Below, in pieces: positions 41,536-50,027 of a DNA stretch of 64,000 nucleotides (its first letter is position 1; each line of letters begins with the position of its first letter). The notes below the pieces were generated by a model. The model was given only the letters and a program-made list of their open reading frames with translations. It was not told where the DNA came from and did no database searches. Origin of the DNA: Nannocystis punicea (lineage in GTDB: Bacteria; Myxococcota_A; Polyangia; Nannocystales; Nannocystaceae); assembly GCF_026965555.1 (NCBI RefSeq), contig NZ_CP114040.1, positions 8,592,001 to 8,656,000 of the forward strand, in the 5' to 3' direction. The translations under genes and the position numbers were made by a program.

Positions 41536-42123
41536 ATGGAACAGCTGCAAGTGCTCCGCGGATTCATCGCCAACATCGACATGATCCCGCCGCTGGTGTT
41601 TACATTCCAGTACAACCCACAATCGGTCAGCGACAACAAGAAGGTCACCTACGTCGACCGCAATTCGTCGCTGTGCGGCAACGCCCCCGGCAAGTTCTAC
41701 GTCGGCGGCGGCGATCGCATCATCTCGGTGTCGTTCAAGCTCCACGGCCTCGAGCAGGGGCTCAACGTCATCAACCCGACCGGGGTCGACAACGGCATCA
41801 GCACCGAGCTGGCCAAGCTGCGCTCGTTCCTCTACCCCAAGGCCGACGCGTGGGCGACGTTCTCCGGCGGCGCCCCAGGCGGCATGAAGCTGGCCGCGCC
41901 GCCGACCTGCTACTTCGGCTTCGGCACCAAGATCCTCGAGGGCACGATCGTCGAGATGCAGATCACCGAGACGCAATTCAACAGCGCGCTGGCCCCGGTG
42001 CGGGCCGACGTCTCGGTCACGATCGCGGTCGACGAGTCCGAGGGCAACGCGCTGTACGAGCTCGACAAGCAGCACCGCAACGTCCTGGCGGCGCTCGGCC
42101 TGCAAAACATCAGCCTGTTCTAG
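41536..42123 (+). CDS. CIS tube/hub-adaptor protein
   Basis: 195 residues with GTGAGGA before ATG 41536. The segment FTFQYNPQSVSDNKKV and the later FKLHGLEQG and VRADVSVTIAVDES are typical of the eCIS 'CIS tube' family, which joins the tube to the spike hub and is usually followed by a LysM gene, as here. It is a structural component of the baseplate-proximal tube. Confidence 0.85.
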   Translation: MEQLQVLRGFIANIDMIPPLVFTFQYNPQSVSDNKKVTYVDRNSSLCGNAPGKFYVGGGDRIISVSFKLHGLEQGLNVINPTGVDNGISTELAKLRSFLYPKADAWATFSGGAPGGMKLAAPPTCYFGFGTKILEGTIVEMQITETQFNSALAPVRADVSVTIAVDESEGNALYELDKQHRNVLAALGLQNISLF

Positions 42124-42130
42124 GAGCGCC

Positions 42131-42424
42131 ATGCCCCTCTCGGTCACCTCTCGTTATCACCGCCTCGAGCTCCTGGTCGACCCCGACCGCGGGCCCTACG
42201 TCGCCCAGCGCCCGGCGCCTGCGCCCGACGTCGCGACCGGCAGCATCAACCACGTGCTCGTCGGCGAGGAGACCCTCGATCAGCTGGCGAAGCAGTACTA
42301 CGGCCGCGAGGAGCTGTGGTGGCGGATCGCCGACGCCAACCCGGCGCGGCACCCCGCCGACTGGCGCGCCGGCGACACGCTCGTGATCCCCCCGCTCACC
42401 GCCGCGCCGGCGCCCACGGAGTGA
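42131..42424 (+). CDS. LysM-domain baseplate adaptor (Afp7-like)
   Basis: 97 residues. The LysM motif occupies about 38-90 (VLVGEETLDQLAKQYYG, then WWRIADANP and GDTLVIPP). In Afp7 a LysM domain links the tube adaptor to the hub, comparable to T4 gp53 or P2 gpX. It starts seven bases after the previous stop with a GGAG signal and ends three bases before the next gene. Confidence 0.9.
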   Translation: MPLSVTSRYHRLELLVDPDRGPYVAQRPAPAPDVATGSINHVLVGEETLDQLAKQYYGREELWWRIADANPARHPADWRAGDTLVIPPLTAAPAPTE

Positions 42425-42427
42425 CGC

Positions 42428-43561
42428 ATGGCGGACACCCTCTTCTATCAGGTCCTCGTGACCAGCGGCGGGGCCAGCTACGACCTGTCGCGCGACCTCG
42501 CGGCGTTCACCTGGGAGCAGGACGACACCCGGCCCGACCAGCTGTCGCTGCAGGTGCCCGACGGCCACAAGGTCTTCAGCCACGCCCTGCAGGAGGGCAT
42601 GAAGATCGAGCTGTCGTTCGGCACCGACGTCGAGCACGCCGTCGTCTTCCGCGGCCGGATCTACAGCGTCGACATGAACGTCCCGCGCGCGAGCGCCCCG
42701 GAGCTGACGGTCCGCGCGCTCGATCGATCGGCGGAGCTGGGCACGCACAAGACGACGCGCCGCTGGGACGAGAAGCCGCTGTCGACGGTGGTGAAGGACG
42801 TGCTGGCGCCGTACGGGTTCGGCGAGCCGGCGCTCGAGATCAGCCCCGACCCCGACGTCAAGGCGGTCCAGGAGGGCACGACCGACCTCAAGTTCCTGTC
42901 GCAGCTGTGCGACGAGTACGGCTGCGTCCTCTACGTCGAGCAGCGGCCGGGCGACGAGCGGGTCCACTTCGCCGGCAAGTCGCAGCTCGTGCAGGCGGAG
43001 CCCGAGCTGCAGCTGTACCACGGCCGGTGCGGCGTGCCGGACGTGCTCGACGAGTTCGACGCCACCGTCGACGCGCGCCGGTCCGAGATCCCCTACGTCC
43101 TCACCGGCGTCGATCGCAAGACCGGCAAGCCGCTCGACCCGATCACCGTCGAGCCGCGCTCGCCGGGCGTCGTCGACGACCCCTTCCTCGCCGAGAACCT
43201 CGCCGCGATCGCCGACCCGACCAAGCGCGCGCTGCTACAGCAGCTCATCGACGCCGCGCCGGCCGCCGCCGCCGAGATCCGCAAGCTCCGGCTCGCGGAG
43301 GACGGCGTCGAGCACGACCGCTCGAAGCCCGCGCTCACCACCACGGCCGAGCTGCGGCTCAAGGCCGACAACTGGGTCAGCACCCGCGCGCTCGGCATGT
43401 CCGCCACCGGCGGGTCCGCCGGCCTGCCGCGCCTCCGCGCCCGCACCCTCGTCGAGCTCCTCGACGTCGGCGGGCGCTTCTCCGGCCGCTGGTACGTGTC
43501 CCGCGTCAAGCACAGCGTGGGGCTCGGCGGCTACCGCACCGAATTCGACTGCCAGAGGTGA
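42428..43561 (+). CDS. Spike hub protein (phage late control D / VgrG N-terminal type)
   Basis: 377 residues. The VgrG/gp27-like hub fold is suggested by FSHALQEGMKIELSFG, VVFRGRIYSV and the central FLSQLCDEYGCVLYVEQ, the gpD signature. It lacks the spike part, which is encoded by the next gene, so the VgrG is split in two. It forms the trimeric hub on which the tube sits. It starts three bases after the LysM gene; the next gene begins immediately after its stop. Confidence 0.88.
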   Translation: MADTLFYQVLVTSGGASYDLSRDLAAFTWEQDDTRPDQLSLQVPDGHKVFSHALQEGMKIELSFGTDVEHAVVFRGRIYSVDMNVPRASAPELTVRALDRSAELGTHKTTRRWDEKPLSTVVKDVLAPYGFGEPALEISPDPDVKAVQEGTTDLKFLSQLCDEYGCVLYVEQRPGDERVHFAGKSQLVQAEPELQLYHGRCGVPDVLDEFDATVDARRSEIPYVLTGVDRKTGKPLDPITVEPRSPGVVDDPFLAENLAAIADPTKRALLQQLIDAAPAAAAEIRKLRLAEDGVEHDRSKPALTTTAELRLKADNWVSTRALGMSATGGSAGLPRLRARTLVELLDVGGRFSGRWYVSRVKHSVGLGGYRTEFDCQR

Positions 43562-44323
43562 ATGATGTTCGACGAGCTGCAACAAGGTCTCGGCGCCCAG
43601 GGTCGCGGGCAGCACCACGGAAAGTACCCGGGGACGGTCAAGGACAACGCCCCCGCGGACGCCGAGGTGCCGGGCTCGATCCTCGTGCAGGTCGCGTTCT
43701 TCCAGGAGCGCGACCCCGGCAACCCCGCCGCGGTGCGGCCGATGGAGTGCATCGCGCGCCCGTGCCTCCCCCCGGGCGTGTTCTTCGTCCCCGACGTCGA
43801 GGCCGCGGTATGGGTCGAGTTCGTCGCCGGCGACCTCACCCACCCGATCTGGACCGGCGCCTGGTACCCCGAGGAGGCCGCGCCCGCCACCCCCGAGGGC
43901 GAGCAGCCCACCGCCGACCAGCGCCTCCTCCGCAGCGTCGCCGGCCACGTGCTGTGCCTCGACGACACCGCCGGCTCCGAGCGCGTCGTCTTGCAGGACC
44001 CGAACGAGCACGTCCTGACGATGAACAAGGACGGCGTCGAGCTCAAGTGCGGCGCCTCCGTCTCGCTGCAGCTGAAGAGCGACGCGATCGTCCTCGCCTG
44101 CGGCAGCAGCAAGATCACCCTCGACAATCAGGGCATCCGCCTCGAGGCCGGCGGCCACCACTTCACCATGGAGTCGGGCGGCACCACCCTCAACGGCCAA
44201 CTCGTCGTATTGAAGCCGATCATCGACTGGTTGACCGCCCACGTCCATTCGGCGCCGAACGCCGCCGCCACCCAGGCGACCGAGCTCGTCGCACCGTATT
44301 TCGTCTCGCAATTGCCTGGGTGA
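43562..44323 (+). CDS. Spike protein (baseplate assembly protein V / gp5 OB-fold type)
   Basis: 253 residues. An OB-fold domain at about 20-110 (KYPGTVKDNAPADAEVPG, AVWVEFVAGDLTHPIWTG) precedes a repetitive beta-helix spike (HVLTMNKDGVELKC, KITLDNQGIRLEAGGHHFTM), as in gpV/VgrG C-terminal halves. The tip ends with HVHSAPNAA, and no separate PAAR tip gene is seen nearby. It is the membrane-piercing needle at the particle base. Confidence 0.88.
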   Translation: MMFDELQQGLGAQGRGQHHGKYPGTVKDNAPADAEVPGSILVQVAFFQERDPGNPAAVRPMECIARPCLPPGVFFVPDVEAAVWVEFVAGDLTHPIWTGAWYPEEAAPATPEGEQPTADQRLLRSVAGHVLCLDDTAGSERVVLQDPNEHVLTMNKDGVELKCGASVSLQLKSDAIVLACGSSKITLDNQGIRLEAGGHHFTMESGGTTLNGQLVVLKPIIDWLTAHVHSAPNAAATQATELVAPYFVSQLPG

Positions 44324-44353
44324 CCGCGCCACGCGCGACCCGAGGAGTCTCCT

Positions 44354-44734
44354 GTGACCGAAACCATCCGAGGATTCGCCTTCCCGTTCCGCATCGACCC
44401 GGACTCCGGCAGCGTGGCCGCGCAGACCGGCGACGACAAGCTGCGCGAGAACATCGCCCACATCCTGCTCACCGGCATGGGCGAGCGGATCATGCGGCGC
44501 GGCTACGGCGGCGGGCTGCAGCAGCTCGTCCACGACCCGAACAACGAGGTCCTCCGCGGCGTGGTGCAGCACCAGGTCGCCAAGTCGCTCGGGCGGCTCG
44601 AGCCGCGGATCATCCTGCAGGAGGTGCGCGTCACCCAGGACGGCGAGACCCTGCTCCTGCGAATCAAATACATCGTGCGCAGCACGAGGCAAGTCCAGAC
44701 CTTCTCCGTGCCCTTCGGGACGGGCCAGCTCTGA
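44354..44734 (+). CDS. Baseplate wedge protein, gp25-like (Afp9-like)
   Basis: 126 residues from GTG 44354 with GAGGAG upstream. It belongs to the gp25 family: the DDKLRENIAHILLTGMGERIMRRGYGG core contains the conserved E-R-x-M-R-x-x-(Y/F)-G pattern essential for sheath attachment. It forms the inner wedge of the baseplate, linking hub and sheath. Confidence 0.93.
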   Translation: MTETIRGFAFPFRIDPDSGSVAAQTGDDKLRENIAHILLTGMGERIMRRGYGGGLQQLVHDPNNEVLRGVVQHQVAKSLGRLEPRIILQEVRVTQDGETLLLRIKYIVRSTRQVQTFSVPFGTGQL

Positions 44735-44752
44735 CCGACGGGAGGTGCACCC

Positions 44753-46246
44753 ATGACGACCAAACCACGACCGCGGATCGACTACACGAGCATCGACTAC
44801 GAATCGCTGCGCGGCGCCCTGCTCGAGCTGGCGCGCGAGCGCCTGCCCGAGTGGACCGACCACTCGCCCAACGACCTCGGCGTCGCCCTCGTCGAGCTGT
44901 TCGCCGCGATGGGCGACGCCCTGTTCTATTACCTCGACCGCGTCGCCGGCGAGAGCTACCTCGAGACGGCCCAGGAGCGGCGCAGCGTCGTCAACCTGCT
45001 GCGCCTGATCGGCTACGAGCTGCGCCCGCCGCAGCCGGCCTACGCCGACCTCACCCTGCTGTTCAACAAGGACGCCGCCGGCCAGGTCCAGATCCCCAAG
45101 GGCGCGGGCTTCGCCACCACCGCCAAGGCCACCGGCGCCCCGATCCTCTTCCGTTACCTGCGCACGCCCCTCACGCTCGACGTCGGCGCGCTGCCGCTGG
45201 TCACCGTCGACGGCAAGCAGCACCGGATGTTCGCGCCGCTCCCGGTGGTCCAGGTCGATCTCATGGTGACCGGCGAGATCCTCGGCTCCTCCGACGGCGG
45301 CCCGCGCCAGCGGCTGCCGCTCGCCCGCAAGCCGCTGATCGACGGCACGCTCGAGATCACGGTGATGCAGCCGTTCCAGAAGATCTGGCGGCGCGTCGAC
45401 ACCCTGCTCGACAGCGTCGGCACCGACGAGCACTACGCGGTCCGCCGCGACGAGAACGACGTCGCGTGGATCGAGTTCGGCGACGGCGTGCGCGGCAAGC
45501 CGCCGGCGCGCGGCCGCAACAACCTGCTCGCCGCCTACGCGATCGGCGGCGGCGTCAAGGGCAACGTCCCGGCGCGGACGATCACCGACGTGTCGCCCGC
45601 GATCCCGCAGCTCGAGCGGGTCTACAACGAGGCGCCGGGCAGCGGCGGGGCCGCCAGCGAGGCCATCGCCGACGCGGTCCAGCGGGCCCCGCGGCAGTAC
45701 CGCTCGATGGGTCGGGCCGTCACCGCCGCCGACTTCGAGGCCCACGCGCGCAGCTTCGGCGTCGCCAAGGCCCGCGCCCGCGCGGTCGGCAACCGCGTCG
45801 AGCTGTGGGTCGCCCCGGCCGGTGGCGGCTACCCCAACGACCTGCTGAAGGACGACCTGCGCGCCTACCTCGACGGCAAGCGCATGCTCACCACCCTCCT
45901 CGACCTCCGCGACCCCGTCTACGTCCCCGTGGCCCTCGCGGCCAAGGTCGAGGTCGAGCCGTACTTCTACCGCACCGAGGTGCGCGCGCGCGTGAAGGAG
46001 GCCATCCGCGCGCTGTGGAGCTTCGACAACGTCGACTTCGCCGACACCCTGTACGTCAGCAAGGTCTACGAGGCGATCGAATCGATCGAGGGCGTCGCCG
46101 GCGTGACCGTGACCCACTTCGGCGTCGCCGGCGGCCCCAACGACACCGGCGGCGCGCTCAAGTTCGGCTACGGCGAGATCCCGCTGTCGCTCGGCCTCGC
46201 CGACCAGGACCTCGAGATCACCGGAGGCAAGAGCGATGTCCTTTGA
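44753..46246 (+). CDS. Baseplate J-like protein (Afp11-like)
   Basis: 497 residues. RIDYTSIDYESLRGALLELA and the WTDHSPNDLGVALVELFAAM segment are typical of eCIS and T4 gp6-like 'putative baseplate assembly protein' members. A gpJ core follows (VEFGDGVRGKPPARGRNNLL, then AVTAADFEAHARSFGVAKAR). It forms the baseplate ring with the gpI-like product. It ends 11 bases inside the next gene, implying translational coupling. Confidence 0.92.
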   Translation: MTTKPRPRIDYTSIDYESLRGALLELARERLPEWTDHSPNDLGVALVELFAAMGDALFYYLDRVAGESYLETAQERRSVVNLLRLIGYELRPPQPAYADLTLLFNKDAAGQVQIPKGAGFATTAKATGAPILFRYLRTPLTLDVGALPLVTVDGKQHRMFAPLPVVQVDLMVTGEILGSSDGGPRQRLPLARKPLIDGTLEITVMQPFQKIWRRVDTLLDSVGTDEHYAVRRDENDVAWIEFGDGVRGKPPARGRNNLLAAYAIGGGVKGNVPARTITDVSPAIPQLERVYNEAPGSGGAASEAIADAVQRAPRQYRSMGRAVTAADFEAHARSFGVAKARARAVGNRVELWVAPAGGGYPNDLLKDDLRAYLDGKRMLTTLLDLRDPVYVPVALAAKVEVEPYFYRTEVRARVKEAIRALWSFDNVDFADTLYVSKVYEAIESIEGVAGVTVTHFGVAGGPNDTGGALKFGYGEIPLSLGLADQDLEITGGKSDVL

Positions 46247-48770
46247 GGTGCTGCAAGACCTCCACGCGCGTCGGCTCGTCGTGACCGCCGAGCACGCGCG
46301 CGGCTACCTCGATCCGATCCCCGGGGTCCGCGTCGTCCGCAAGCTCGACCACGCCGCTGCCGCGCCGGGCGGCGGGTTCGTCCTCTTCGACGCCCACCGC
46401 CAGCTCGGCGACCCGGCCGCGCCCGCGCTGTTCTGCCGCCGTTTGCGCGGCCTGACCGCCAACACCGCGGTCGACGGCGGCCTCGTCGAATTCGAGCTGT
46501 GGGAGGCCCACCCGACCGCGCCGCCGCCCGAGGCGCTGTCGACCTCGCCGAGCCACGTGCACCTGGACATCTGGAACGGCACCCAGCTGCGCTCGTTCCG
46601 CTTCACGGGCGTCACCAACGCCGCGCAGTCGGTCCAGCAATTCGGGCTGTCCACGATCTTCAACACCGATTATTACGCCGGCGACGATTACCTCGGCCGC
46701 GCCGCCTTCTGGATCGAGCCCGGGCAGGCCAGGCGCCTGACCTTCACCCCGGACGGCCAGCCCCCCGTCACCGTGTATTACGACGTCGAGGAGGAGTGGC
46801 GCGCCGACCTCGAGCTCACGGGCGGCGCCCAGGGCCAGTACCAGGCCGCCTTCACCTGGACGCGCGGCGACCAGACCCTGCTCGCGGGCACGATCGTCAA
46901 CCGCCTGGACGCCGACCGCGGCGTGTGGTCGCTGGCGGTCGAGCTGGCCGACGCGGCGCCCTCGCGCGCCGGCGCCCCGGCCGGCCTCGACCCGCAGTCC
47001 TATTATTATTACGCGCTGTTCCTCGACCCCCAGCCGGGCGAGGACGGCCCGCAATACGCGGCGCCGCCCGCCGCCGTCGCCTCCGCCCTGGCGACCGGCG
47101 AGTTCGGCGAGGCCGAGCGCCTCTACCGCCAGCTGCCGGCGATCCACCGCACCTACGACGAGCCCGACCCCGCCGTCACCGGCCAGGGTCAGCTGCGGCG
47201 ATTCCTGCAGATCTTCGGCGGCGCGCTCGACCACGCTCGCGGCAGCGCAGAGGGCCTGCAGCGCCGCAACGACCTGTTCCAGGTCGACATGGCCGCCGTC
47301 CCGCGACTCGCGCGCTGGATCGGCTGGGACGTCGACCGCACCAGCACCGGCGGCGTGCAGCGCAACGACGTCCTGTTCGCCAGCGAGCTGTTCGCCCGCG
47401 TCGGCACCGTGGGCGGCCTCAAGGCCCTGATCCCGCGCGCGCTCGGCTGGTCGTTCACGATCCGCGAATTCGCCGACAACGTGTTCTTCACCAACGCCCG
47501 CCCGACCCGCGAGTGGGACGTCTGGACCGGGAGCAGCCCCGACGGCGAGGTGTTCGGCCAGGCCGTCGCGGTCGTCAACCCCAACCCCCCGCGGCTCGCC
47601 GGCCGGCCCGCGCTGGTGATCGGCGACTTCCAGCAGCTGTGGATGTTCTGGCACCAGCTCACCGTCGGCGGCCGGCGGGAGCTGTGGGCTCGCTGGCCGC
47701 TCCTCGGCTTCCCGGCCCAGCTGGTGGCCGTGTTCGACGGCATCAGCGATCCGCAGATCGCCGACGAGTGCCCCGCCGCGCTCGTCGACGGCGCCAACCT
47801 CCGCCTGTTCTGGAGCTCCAACCGCGCCGGCACCTGGGACATCTGGACGCGGACCTTGCCGAAGAATTACCAGGGCGGGCAGCTCGGCCCGATCGGCGCC
47901 GCGGAGCGGCTGACCGACCACGCGGCCGACGACCGCAACCCTGCCGCCGTCCGCGAGCCCGGCGGGCGCCTGTGGCTGTTCTGGCAGTCGAGCCGGCGCG
48001 GGCCGTGCGACATCTGGGCGCGCACGCGGACCGGCAGCGTGTGGAGCGAGCCGCGACGGATCACCACCGCCGCCGTCGCCGACCAGATGCCCGCGGCCGC
48101 GCTCGATCAAAACGGCGCCGTCCACCTGTTCTGGAGCGCCACCACCGCCGACGGCTGCAAGCTCTACGAATCGGTGCTCGGCGCCAATCTCGAGGGCGAC
48201 GATCAGTGGAGCCCGCCCGTCGAGCTCCCCGGCCCGCCCGGCCTCGCCTCTCGCGACGAGGCCCCCTGCGCCGTGCTCCTGCAGAACCGCCTGCGCCTCT
48301 ACTGGCACTCCAACCGCCGCGGCAACTGGCAGATCTGGACCCGCGAATTCGTCGGCGGCGCGTGGACCGAGCCGGTCCAGGTCGAACAACAGATCAACGG
48401 CCAGCCGCACCCGAACAAGCACATGGTGGCCGCCAAGGAGCCGGCCGCGGTCCCGTGGAACCTCGGGCTGTTCACCGCCTGGCGCTCGCAACACCGCGCC
48501 GAGGCGTTCGCCTCGCGCACCTTCAACACCGCCGATCCGGCCGCGCTCGCGGCGCTCGGCACCGTCACCGACTGGAATCACTACACCTACGACACCGGCC
48601 GCGACCTCGCGGATTGGTACGCGACCGACACCGTCGGGGTTCACTTCACCGTCCCTCAGGACGACCCGCTCGTGGCCGACAAGCTGCAGCACGTCCAGGA
48701 CTTCATCGAGCCGTACCGTCCGGCCACGGTGCGAATCGTCTGGTTCGCCGGCATGGACCCGGTCACCTGA
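46236..48770 (+). CDS. gpI-like baseplate protein (Afp12-like) with an inserted propeller/lectin-like domain
   Basis: 844 residues. The first 285 residues form eCIS-specific beta-rich domains. At about 285-430 is a tail-protein-I region (LYRQLPAIHRTYDEPDP, DMAAVPRLARWIGW, GTVGGLKALIPRALGW). At about 455-710 at least five repeats follow the pattern (L/V)-x-L-(F/Y)-W-x-S-x-R-x-G-x-W-x-(I/L)-W-x-R, as in LRLFWSSNRAGTWDIWTR and LRLYWHSNRRGNWQIWTR; these resemble sialidase-like propeller blades or Trp-rich lectin repeats. The C-terminus returns to a baseplate-like segment (LQHVQDFIEPYRPATVRIVW). The insertion would project from the baseplate and could recognise prey or host glycans (inference). 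Confidence 0.8.
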   Translation: MSFEVLQDLHARRLVVTAEHARGYLDPIPGVRVVRKLDHAAAAPGGGFVLFDAHRQLGDPAAPALFCRRLRGLTANTAVDGGLVEFELWEAHPTAPPPEALSTSPSHVHLDIWNGTQLRSFRFTGVTNAAQSVQQFGLSTIFNTDYYAGDDYLGRAAFWIEPGQARRLTFTPDGQPPVTVYYDVEEEWRADLELTGGAQGQYQAAFTWTRGDQTLLAGTIVNRLDADRGVWSLAVELADAAPSRAGAPAGLDPQSYYYYALFLDPQPGEDGPQYAAPPAAVASALATGEFGEAERLYRQLPAIHRTYDEPDPAVTGQGQLRRFLQIFGGALDHARGSAEGLQRRNDLFQVDMAAVPRLARWIGWDVDRTSTGGVQRNDVLFASELFARVGTVGGLKALIPRALGWSFTIREFADNVFFTNARPTREWDVWTGSSPDGEVFGQAVAVVNPNPPRLAGRPALVIGDFQQLWMFWHQLTVGGRRELWARWPLLGFPAQLVAVFDGISDPQIADECPAALVDGANLRLFWSSNRAGTWDIWTRTLPKNYQGGQLGPIGAAERLTDHAADDRNPAAVREPGGRLWLFWQSSRRGPCDIWARTRTGSVWSEPRRITTAAVADQMPAAALDQNGAVHLFWSATTADGCKLYESVLGANLEGDDQWSPPVELPGPPGLASRDEAPCAVLLQNRLRLYWHSNRRGNWQIWTREFVGGAWTEPVQVEQQINGQPHPNKHMVAAKEPAAVPWNLGLFTAWRSQHRAEAFASRTFNTADPAALAALGTVTDWNHYTYDTGRDLADWYATDTVGVHFTVPQDDPLVADKLQHVQDFIEPYRPATVRIVWFAGMDPVT

Positions 48771-48806
48771 GCCGCGCGCGGCCGAGAGCGATACGAAGGA
48801 GAGACC

Positions 48807-50021
48807 ATGGGTAACTTTTCGAGAGACCCGGACGAGGTGCTGGCGACCAACCTGGCGAAGGGGTACGTCGGCGTGCGGATCGAGCAGAACGTCCCGCTGC
48901 TCGATCGGGACGTCAACCTGCTCGGCGACCTGGTCGGCGCCAACCTGCGCAAGATCATCCAGGGCTACGTCGGCGACGGCGTCGCGCCCGGCGACGACGG
49001 CTCGTTCCAGATCACCGCCGCGAACCCTCAAGGCACCGACCTCCTGATCGGCGCGGGCATCATGCTCGTCGGCGGCTTGCAGGCGCGGGCCGGCGTCACC
49101 AGCAGCTACGCCGGGCAGGTCGGCGCGCCGCTGCTGACCCTGCCGCCGGTCGGACAGCTCCGCGTCGACGTCGTCTACCTCGACGTGTGGCTGCAAGAGG
49201 TCGCGACCGACGCCGACCCCGCGATCGACCTCGGCAACCTCGCCGACATCGGCATCCCGACGTCGATCCGGCTCCGGGTCGCGTGGCGCGTCGAGGTCGT
49301 CGAGGGCTCCGACCAGGTCCCGCCGGCGGCGCAGGGGCACGCGCGCTGCCCCCTCGCGCTCGTCACCCGCGAGGGTCCGACCCTGGTCCAGATCGAGGAC
49401 CTGCGGGTGCGGCGGCTCAACCTCGCCGACCTCGTGCAACGGGTCGACGCCCTCGAGGCCGACATCACCATGGTGAGGACTGCGCTCCAGCCGGCCTTCT
49501 CGCCGACGCGCCCGTTCGACAAGGCGACCAGCTACCCGACCCGCACCGTCGTGCTGTACGGGCGAAACTTCGACCTCGGCAGCGTCAGCGTCAAGCTCGG
49601 CAACTCCTTCACCCTGCCGATCGTCGGCGAGCCGCTCGCCAATTCGATCACCGTGCGGATCCCCGAGAACGCGCCGAAGGGCGACCTCTGGTTCGTCGTG
49701 ACGACCGCGCTCGGCAGCGTCACCAGCCCGGCCCATCGCGTCCTCGGTTCGGCCGCGATCCAGGTCGTAAGCCCGTTCACGCCCAATCCGGTGGTGGCCG
49801 GCCAGCCGTTCACGATCGCCGGCTCCTTCTTCGACGCGCCCAACCTCGACGTCCAGGTCCAGCCGTGGAACGGCGGCACCTGGAACTCGCTGACCATCAG
49901 CGGACCGACCCAGACCTCGATCGTCGCCGTCGCGCCCGTCGCTGGCCAGTACCGGGTGCGGGTCACCAGCGAGGTAACGCCGGTGTGGTCCACCAGCAAC
50001 GTCATGCTCACCGTCAGTTGA
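48807..50021 (+). CDS. Fibre-like eCIS protein with IPT/TIG-type domains, copy 1
   Basis: 404 residues with GAAGGAGAG before the ATG. The N-terminal domain (NFSRDPDEVLATNLAKGYVGVR, then QNVPLLDRDVNLLGDLV) resembles attachment domains of particle-bound fibres. RVDVVYLDVWLQEV is a shared central strand. From about 230 two IPT/TIG-like beta domains follow (VVLYGRNFDLGSVSVKLGN and FTIAGSFFDAPNLDV), folds common in surface adhesins. The next gene is a clear paralogue, six bases away. It is probably a receptor-binding or decorating protein, though no direct homologue is recognised. Confidence 0.7.
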   Translation: MGNFSRDPDEVLATNLAKGYVGVRIEQNVPLLDRDVNLLGDLVGANLRKIIQGYVGDGVAPGDDGSFQITAANPQGTDLLIGAGIMLVGGLQARAGVTSSYAGQVGAPLLTLPPVGQLRVDVVYLDVWLQEVATDADPAIDLGNLADIGIPTSIRLRVAWRVEVVEGSDQVPPAAQGHARCPLALVTREGPTLVQIEDLRVRRLNLADLVQRVDALEADITMVRTALQPAFSPTRPFDKATSYPTRTVVLYGRNFDLGSVSVKLGNSFTLPIVGEPLANSITVRIPENAPKGDLWFVVTTALGSVTSPAHRVLGSAAIQVVSPFTPNPVVAGQPFTIAGSFFDAPNLDVQVQPWNGGTWNSLTISGPTQTSIVAVAPVAGQYRVRVTSEVTPVWSTSNVMLTVS

Positions 50022-50027
50022 ACGCCC

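Noticed and set aside
42316..46284. A 1322-codon plus-strand open frame in the wrong phase across the hub, spike and baseplate genes
   Set aside because: Arg/Pro-rich out-of-frame translation overlapping five recognisable genes.
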